Shown: positions 59,451 to 64,000 of the stretch, one piece after another
Position numbering within the stretch: the first letter of the stretch is position 1
Layout of the letters: every line of letters starts with the position of its first letter
DNA from: Coprenecus sp902388455
GTDB taxonomy: Bacteria > Bacteroidota > Bacteroidia > Bacteroidales > UBA932
Assembly (NCBI GenBank): GCA_963931615.1
Contig: OZ007032.1
Location: 1,054,001-1,118,000 of the forward strand
Length of the DNA: 64,000 nt
Reading direction: 5' to 3'
The notes under the pieces: model-generated
What the model saw: the letters and a program-made list of their open reading frames with translations, nothing else
The model's database searches: none
Told to the model about the DNA's origin: nothing
Translations under genes and position numbers: made by a program

Positions 59451-60590
59451 TTATTTCAGTTTCTTGTAGTACACAAAATCCTCTTCCACCAATTCCGGGT
59501 GAAAAATCTTCACGAGGTCACGCAGAACCAACTCTGGGTGTACCACAGCCGACTCGAAATAATCATTACCACCTGACGAATTGACGCGAGCGTTATTATT
59601 ATAGACGTTTCCAGTTTTGAAACACCGTGTATCGACAAATTTGGGACAGGAGGCCTTCAGCTCGTCCAGCGTGTTGAGCATACCCACGTTAAGCCACATG
59701 TCCGCGTCGGAAGCCAACAGGTATGCTTCCTCCAAGTCTATGGGTTTTGAGGCATTCCCCGTATTCTTTTTATAGATGTAATCGCCCCCGGCATCTGAAA
59801 TCAACCTGATGGCATAACTTTCGGTCGAGGGCATAAACCATGAATCTCCGTAAGGAATGTTGAGCATTACCGTGGGAGAGTTTTTGGCATTTTCCGCGAC
59901 TTTCTTTTTCAAAGCGTTATATCGGACCGGTATTGTGGCAAATGTCTTTTTGCCATTTTCCCGTTTGTCAACGACTTCCGAAAGCGCAACCATCCATTCG
60001 GCCTTGCCGAGCGGAGACTCTTCAAGATAATCGCCTACATACATAAACGGTATGCCGAGTTCCTTGAGTTTGCTCTCCATTGAGTTTGCACCGTTCACAC
60101 CATAAAGCAGGACAAGATCGGGATCGAGTGAGAGCATTAACTCATAGTTGATGTTTCCTTCATATCCGACATCGCCAATGCTATCGCGACGAGCCTGAAT
60201 ATCAGAATTCGAAATGTAATCGAGGCCCGATACGCCAGTTATTCGTCCTACTTCGCCAATGGCGTCGAGCATGGCGATATGGGTCGAAGACATCGCCACA
60301 ATGTGTTTGGCTTCTCCTTCAAGTACTTGCCCGGTATATCCTTCGGGCACCTCTTCACCGTTGCGGGCAATATACAGCCATGTGGTCACACTATCCGCTC
60401 CCTGCCAGGGATTAGTGACGGTTATCAACACACTCTCTTTACCGTCCGCCCCCTTGATGTCGAAGCCCTTGGCATACTCGGGAACGTACACCGACTGGTT
60501 GAAATCATTGAGTTTTGAACTTTTGTTGTGACAGCCCGTAAATGCCAAAGAAAGCAATAATACAAGGCTTAGATTTTTCAATGCGTTCAT
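59451..60590 (-). CDS. btuF: Cobalamin-type substrate-binding lipoprotein (BtuF-like)
   Basis: 379 residues. Lipoprotein signal ending at FTGC (Cys about 20), then two Rossmann-like lobes: IVAMSSTHIAMLDAIGEVGR with GVSGLDYISNSDI, ELMLSLDPDLVLLYGVNGA, and later SPTVMLNIPYGDSWFMPSTE, LISDAGGDYIYKK and EAYLLASDADMWLNVGML. This is the TroA/BtuF class III binding-protein pattern. It should deliver a corrinoid from the periplasm to BtuC. It is 50 bases downstream of the PKD stub and shares its riboswitch. Confidence 0.85.
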   Translation of the reverse strand: MNALKNLSLVLLLSLAFTGCHNKSSKLNDFNQSVYVPEYAKGFDIKGADGKESVLITVTNPWQGADSVTTWLYIARNGEEVPEGYTGQVLEGEAKHIVAMSSTHIAMLDAIGEVGRITGVSGLDYISNSDIQARRDSIGDVGYEGNINYELMLSLDPDLVLLYGVNGANSMESKLKELGIPFMYVGDYLEESPLGKAEWMVALSEVVDKRENGKKTFATIPVRYNALKKKVAENAKNSPTVMLNIPYGDSWFMPSTESYAIRLISDAGGDYIYKKNTGNASKPIDLEEAYLLASDADMWLNVGMLNTLDELKASCPKFVDTRCFKTGNVYNNNARVNSSGGNDYFESAVVHPELVLRDLVKIFHPELVEEDFVYYKKLK

Positions 60591-60640
60591 ATTGTTATAA
60601 ATTATCAGTTCCTATTTTTTGTTTTTCCCAAATTTAGGCG

Positions 60641-60874
60641 TTATTCCGATGACGAGTACATGGCTCCTTCCGAATGTTCTACCGTGGGAGAGATTGTTAA
60701 GGTATGGCCTATCTTTAGTGTGTAAATACCAGTCTCGCTGTCCAGTGAGATAACGGGTTTTTGCGTGATATCTTCTTCTATGACGTTGTCCTTGTTACAT
60801 GACAAAAAGAGGCACAACCCTATAAGGAGCAAGCCCGGAAAAAAGAATTTGTGGTTGGTGTAGAATTTTTTCAT
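60641..60874 (-). pseudogene. 5' stub of a PKD-like lipoprotein of the corrinoid locus
   Basis: 77 residues: lipoprotein signal MKKFYTNHKFFFPGLLLIGL, lipobox ending at LSC, then PVISLDSETGIYTLKIGHTL and TISPTVEHSEGAMYSSSE to the stop. The middle matches the N-terminal part of the protein at 26260-27972 (APRISLDSESGIYTTKTGRA and VSPVYENVEHAVYS), which continues for another 490 residues. Here translation stops where the first PKD-like repeat should start. It is the first frame after the riboswitch, so a relic or a processed lipopeptide leader may still be expressed. Confidence 0.72.
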
Positions 60875-60994
60875 ATTCGCAGCATTACATATATTCTAAA
60901 TATCTGCGAAATGAAGGAGAAAAAGACAGAAAAGGTAATAACGACCTTTTTGAACTTCAACCCGTGATCCCGCAGGTGTAAATCTCATTTCGGA

Positions 60995-61166
60995 CATGGC
61001 AGGTCTTCTGACTTATCCCGGTCATCGTGCCTTCCCAGTATCACACCAGTGGCATATGTTCGATGACTTTTTGGGGGACTTACAGCAGCGGGTACTGTTC
61101 CGGATTCTCACCGGATTCCCTTTTCATTCAGGGGAGATCTACTCCCTCCGAAACCATTTCCAATTG
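60995..61166 (-). ncRNA. Cobalamin riboswitch upstream of the ABC importer
   Basis: On the minus strand the conserved core reads GAATCCGGTGAGAATCCGGA, then ACAGTACCCGCTGCTGTAA, and the B12 box GTCAGAAGACCTGCC closes it (60998-61012). It matches the first riboswitch at 33005-33204 in the order of elements. It is preceded by the -7 box TACCTTTG at 61174-61167. The regulated genes are the PKD stub and the ABC importer at 57718-60590. Confidence 0.88.
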
Positions 61167-61174
61167 CAAAGGTA
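61167..61174 (-). promoter_or_regulatory. -7 box for the importer operon
   Basis: TACCTTTG on the minus strand fits TAnnTTTG, immediately upstream of the riboswitch. No perfect -33 TTTG lies at 19-20 bases. Confidence 0.55.
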
Positions 61175-61321
61175 AACAAATTCATCGAATGTTGATATGT
61201 AATATCACAAAATTTTTCCGAGAGGCGCTTCTCGAATAAAAAACGAAATAATGTATATATCCCCTTGTAGACGGTTTAGCGCCTGTGTTGTTATGTGAAA
61301 CTTTTATTTCAATACAGTTTT

Positions 61322-62029
61322 TTATCGCTCTTTCAGATTGGCAAACCAGTAGGAGTACGTCTTCACCGTCCCGTCGTCGAGTCGGATGTCGTAGCTTTGT
61401 GAAAAGGGTTCTCCCTGCCGAAACGGGATAGGATATCGAAAAATCGGGCCGTCGTAACAAAAGGTATGGTATTCGCCGTTTTCGCCGTTGGGGTCGATGC
61501 CGTCCGGCAGTAAGCCGATAAAATCCCGGTCGATCTCTCGACCAATGGCTTCGGCCCCAAGGCCGTCGGCCATGGTGGTTACGACGACCGTCCGGAGTCC
61601 CGAGACGAGAAAATCCGCCATTACTTCCTCCGAGGTCTTGCCCCAAAGCGGTTCGACGACCTCGATGCCGTGCAGGGCAAGTTGTTGTTCCCGATATTTG
61701 CGCACGTCGTGCAGGAAGATATCGCCGAAAATGAAATGTGTCACGTCCAGAGCCTTGAAATGCGCTACCGCCCGAGACATGGCGGCCCCGTAATCCTCCA
61801 TGTTGCCTTTCGGCGTCAGGTCCACAACATGAAGCGGGATGCCGATGCTGTCGGCCTGTACCTGCAACAGCGGAAGCGGAATACCGTGCATGGTCGAACG
61901 TCGGGTCTCGCGGTTTACGGTGGTCAGCAAGGAGACGATTTCGTATTTGTCCGATTGTTGAGCCCGCAACAAAGCATGGGCGGAATCTTTTCCCCCGCTC
62001 CAGTTGAAAACCGCCTTTATCCGTTCCAT
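61322..62029 (-). CDS. DUF71-type ATP pyrophosphatase, B12-salvage branch
   Basis: 235 residues. The PP-loop is VFNWSGGKDSAHALLRAQQS near the N terminus; further family motifs are MHGIPLPLLQVQADSIGIPL, FIFGDIFLHDVRKYREQQLA and LGAEAIGREIDRDF, and the C-terminal part has DPNGENGEYHTFCYDGPIFR. This is the Dph6-related DUF71 family. A subgroup in Bacteroidota is tied to cobalamin salvage by comparative genomics, and the riboswitch and CobO on either side fit that subgroup. It overlaps the DUF2284 gene upstream by 13 bases, so both are translated together. Reaction unknown; amidation is likely. Confidence 0.82.
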   Translation of the reverse strand: MERIKAVFNWSGGKDSAHALLRAQQSDKYEIVSLLTTVNRETRRSTMHGIPLPLLQVQADSIGIPLHVVDLTPKGNMEDYGAAMSRAVAHFKALDVTHFIFGDIFLHDVRKYREQQLALHGIEVVEPLWGKTSEEVMADFLVSGLRTVVVTTMADGLGAEAIGREIDRDFIGLLPDGIDPNGENGEYHTFCYDGPIFRYPIPFRQGEPFSQSYDIRLDDGTVKTYSYWFANLKER

Positions 62030-62589
62030 ACCACCTTCCCGTTATGATGAAAAAAACCGCAGACAAGAACCAGATACTCGGGCATGTGCCCGTCGGTTCC
62101 CCATTTCAATTCGAGGCCGAATAACTCGGAAGTCGTGCGTGCGATGTCGAATCCACATGCTTCAAGCGAGGGCCGGACCCATTCCGGATGACGGCACGGT
62201 TTCCCGTCGGGGCGTGTACATGTACCTGCCGGACAATACAAGCAGGTTCCGACATAGGCGAACGATCGTCCGTTGTGAAGGCGCTCCATTTCAAGCAGTC
62301 GCCTTTCGAGCCGGATACGCTCGGGGCGAATCAATGCCGTTGCGTCCGTAATCGGGAGGTCGCGGGTTTGTGGAGTGATCTTTGTGGCGACAAGCAACAC
62401 GGAGTCATAGCCTGCGAGATACTCCTCCACGCGGAATTCGAATGGCGGACAGCCCCAACTGCGGCCATAATTGGGACAGGAACGGCAATATTCCGCGATG
62501 CGTTCGGCATCACGGAAGCGAGCGATGTAGTCATCGGCAGGTAGTGTCGCCGTAAAATCCTCGGCTGTATATCGATGCGGTAAATCCAT
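62017..62589 (-). CDS. DUF2284 metal-binding protein
   Basis: 190 residues from ATG 62589; an upstream longer frame runs through the promoter. Cys-rich sites are EYCRSCPNYGRSWGCPPFEF near residue 50 and GTCLYCPAGTCTRPDGKPCR near 130, typical of DUF2284 proteins (predicted metal binding). SLEACGFDIARTTSELFGLE closes the family signature. It overlaps the DUF71 gene by 13 bases. A TATCTTTG box at 62601-62594 lies only 4 bases before the ATG. Role in corrinoid salvage is inferred from neighbours. Confidence 0.85.
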   Translation of the reverse strand: MDLPHRYTAEDFTATLPADDYIARFRDAERIAEYCRSCPNYGRSWGCPPFEFRVEEYLAGYDSVLLVATKITPQTRDLPITDATALIRPERIRLERRLLEMERLHNGRSFAYVGTCLYCPAGTCTRPDGKPCRHPEWVRPSLEACGFDIARTTSELFGLELKWGTDGHMPEYLVLVCGFFHHNGKVVWNG

Positions 62590-62593
62590 ATGA

Positions 62594-62601
62594 CAAAGAT
62601 A
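62594..62601 (-). promoter_or_regulatory. -7 box directly before the DUF2284 gene
   Basis: TATCTTTG on the minus strand, four bases before the start codon, the same close spacing as at rel. If used the message would be almost leaderless. Confidence 0.45.
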
Positions 62602-62648
62602 ATCCTTTTTTCCGGTTTCGTCGAAGTCGGTCGCAAATATATTGCGAT

Positions 62649-62930
62649 GTGGAGCCCTTTTACAAAAAATACCGCTATCTTTATGCAGTCGATACCTTAC
62701 CACGCTATCTGCTGGTCGTCTATAAAGCCATGATGAACATGAGTATGACGTGGATGTCGATATTATATATATGCAGAGTGGAATCCTGCGAGATCGCCAG
62801 TATGGTGCAGTATTGTAGTCCGCAGAGGAAATTCTATAGTTTAAGTGAGGAACGGGACAGAGTGAGGGCAGAATTTTGTGCCCTTCTTGATTCTTTGTTC
62901 GCTATAAGGAAACCGAATAAAATTTTATAA
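62649..62930 (+). CDS. Possible small protein before cobO
   Basis: 93 residues from a GTG, or about 66 from the ATG near 62730 (MMNMSMTWMSILYICRVESC). The later part, EERDRVRAEFCALLDSLFAI, looks plausible as protein. The stop lies 2 bases before the cobO start, which suggests coupling. No family is recognised and coding potential is uncertain. Confidence 0.35.
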   Translation: MEPFYKKYRYLYAVDTLPRYLLVVYKAMMNMSMTWMSILYICRVESCEIASMVQYCSPQRKFYSLSEERDRVRAEFCALLDSLFAIRKPNKIL

Positions 62931-62932
62931 AG

Positions 62933-63472
62933 ATGGAAAACATGGGATATATTCATGTATATACCGGAAACGGAAAAGGGAAGACAACAGCGGCCTTTGG
63001 CTTGGCGGTGCGTGCCTTATGTGCAGGAAAAAATGTCTATGTCGGACAATTTGTCAAATCGATGAGATACAACGAAACGAAAATAGAACAATTGTTCAAC
63101 GGTTCTGTCCCGTCATTCGGCCGTATCCACATCGAACAACTGGGCCGTGGATGCTTTATCGGAAAAGTCCCCGAGCCTGCTGATGCGGAAACTGCGCGCC
63201 AAGGATGGGAGCGATGTGCGGCTCTGCTCCACAGCGGGGAATACGATGTTGTAATTCTCGATGAGCTGGCCATTGCCCTATATTTCGGACTGCTTCCGGC
63301 ATCTCTTGTCCTGAAGGATCTGCACTCCCGATGTCCGTCCATTGAGGTGATCATTACAGGACGGTATGCACCCGGGGAATTGCTCGATGCAGCGGATTTG
63401 GTCACCGAGATGGCAGAAGTGAAGCATTATTACACCCAAGGCGTCCTTTCGCGTGACGGAATTGACAAATGA
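62933..63472 (+). CDS. cobO: Corrinoid adenosyltransferase CobO/BtuR
   Basis: 179 residues. The P-loop is HVYTGNGKGKTTAAFGLAVR, then YVGQFVKSMRYNETKIEQLF, DVVILDELAIALYFGLLPAS and VIITGRYAPGELLDAADLVT, ending AEVKHYYTQGVLSRDGIDK. This is the CobA/CobO/BtuR family, which transfers adenosine from ATP to cob(I)alamin or cobinamide. It completes the salvage group on the other strand and is full length. No riboswitch is seen directly before it; expression may depend on the promoter of the small frame upstream. Confidence 0.93.
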   Translation: MENMGYIHVYTGNGKGKTTAAFGLAVRALCAGKNVYVGQFVKSMRYNETKIEQLFNGSVPSFGRIHIEQLGRGCFIGKVPEPADAETARQGWERCAALLHSGEYDVVILDELAIALYFGLLPASLVLKDLHSRCPSIEVIITGRYAPGELLDAADLVTEMAEVKHYYTQGVLSRDGIDK

Positions 63473-63739
63473 ATTTCCGTTGACTTGTTGGGTAACTCCA
63501 AATCAGAAGGTATCGGTTATGCTGACGAGACAGGCAAGACCGTCATCCGACCACGCTTTGCCTTCGGCTATCCATTCGAGGACGGCAAGGCGAAAGTCTC
63601 CGATTCTGAGGAACGGAAAGAGGTGGCAGGCTCTGGCGGCGAGCACTGGTATTGGGAAAGTGATGACTGGTACTACATTGACAAACAAGGAAACCGATGT
63701 GAAAATCAAGATACAGACAAGGACAAAACACATCCATAA
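63473..63739 (+). pseudogene. WG-repeat protein C-terminal fragment
   Basis: In frame right after the cobO stop, about 84 residues read GIGYADETGKTVIRPRFAFG, then YPFEDGKAKVSDSEERKEVA and HWYWESDDWYYIDKQGN. GYADxTGKxVIxPxFxxxYPFxxGxAKV is a WG repeat. It has no start codon of its own and its beginning is missing, so it is the tail of a lost gene joined to cobO's 3' side. Confidence 0.65.
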
Positions 63740-63747
63740 CACAGCAA

Positions 63748-63783
63748 TAACCCCGGAGGTTCAGACGCGAGCCTTCGGGGTTA
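63748..63783. terminator. Hairpin after the WG fragment
   Basis: TAACCCCGGAGG (63748-63759) pairs with CCTTCGGGGTTA (63772-63783), one mismatch in 12. No T-run follows. It may terminate the cobO transcript or a convergent one. Confidence 0.55.
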
Positions 63784-63804
63784 GCCAATACGAACAGCAC
63801 TTCA

Positions 63805-63993
63805 TCAATTGCCGAATCCGAATGACATGGCTGCCTGTTCACAGAAGCGTGCATATTCCTCTTTGTCAGTTCCGCTTTCAATATGGCGGTCTATCAGTTC
63901 TCCCAGTTCTCCATCATCGGACTGAAGATGGTATCCTGAGCTTCCGGCTTTGAGAATCCGCGTTCCCCTCGGATATGAAACCTCGTCCATCTC
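63805..63993 (-). CDS. Small unrecognised protein at the window edge, possibly partial
   Basis: 61 residues from the ATG at 63990 (MDEVSYPRGTRILKAGSSGY, ending SFGFGN), with AGGGGAG just before it as a plausible ribosome site. The frame is open to the window edge, so a longer protein is possible. An acidic, soluble sequence with no family recognised. Confidence 0.4.
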   Translation of the reverse strand, partial: EMDEVSYPRGTRILKAGSSGYHLQSDDGELGELIDRHIESGTDKEEYARFCEQAAMSFGFGN

Positions 63994-64000
63994 CCCTGCA

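Noticed and set aside
1..64000. CRISPR arrays, rRNA and tRNA genes
   Set aside because: No regularly spaced short repeats, no rRNA signature and no tRNA T-loop with matching acceptor stem were recognised on either strand by eye; a dedicated tRNA scan was not possible.

Overview
The window looks like a Bacteroidota chromosome, most likely from the order Bacteroidales and near Alistipes/Rikenellaceae. The evidence is indirect. Many genes are preceded by the Bacteroidota -7 box TAnnTTTG, surface lipoproteins sit beside TonB-dependent receptors, and the mobile genes (MobC, RhuM, Fic, AbiE) are of Bacteroidales type. A cysteate synthase-like gene, HydG and flavodiiron protein suggest an anaerobic gut lineage that may make sulfonolipids. 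No rRNA, tRNA or CRISPR array was recognised.

Layout. 1-10.7 kb holds core genes: the 3' part of a flavodiiron protein, a YihY/BrkB membrane protein, hydG, a bifunctional rel, an Ig-like lipoprotein with a small beta-barrel protein, ispG, and a convergent NfeD/ClpP-class membrane protease. 10.7-22.6 kb is one long co-directional block: carA-carB, then five genes of a heterodisulfide-reductase-like electron-transfer complex (HdrC, HdrB, HdrA, a second HdrC, and a membrane HdrD-like protein), a cysteate synthase-like enzyme, a lipoprotein nitroreductase and two small membrane proteins. 22.7-26.2 kb holds a GNAT enzyme, an orphan protein, a LuxR-type regulator, an SMR transporter and an MscS channel. 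26.2-33.3 kb is a minus-strand corrinoid-uptake operon behind a cobalamin riboswitch: BtuB-like receptor, beta-propeller lipoprotein, DUF4465-type lipoprotein and PKD-like lipoprotein.

33.3-45.2 kb is an accessory zone of regulators and redox enzymes mixed with gene fragments: acyl-CoA ligase tail, Bro and Fic pieces, two RhuM pieces, an integrase stub, and an FMN reductase with a clean internal deletion. It holds two paralogous alpha/beta hydrolases, one exported and one cytosolic, both with Cys in the nucleophile elbow. 45.4-48.4 kb is a tetratricopeptide-like protein plus TonB-dependent receptor. 48.5-54.8 kb is mobile debris: a decayed IS21 element, a surface-protein tail, an AbiE toxin-antitoxin pair, an orphan MobC coupling protein and an 88-bp element with inverted ends. 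55.0-57.6 kb is nrdG-nrdD.

57.7-63.5 kb is a second corrinoid locus: a BtuFCD-type ABC importer behind its own cobalamin riboswitch (with a stub of a PKD lipoprotein), a B12-type DUF71 protein overlapping a DUF2284 protein, and a CobO adenosyltransferase. Together the two loci would cover outer-membrane capture, inner-membrane import and intracellular salvage of corrinoids. The most intriguing unit is the 10.7-22.6 kb block, where a quinone-linked Hdr-like complex sits directly upstream of an enzyme whose known relative consumes sulfite.
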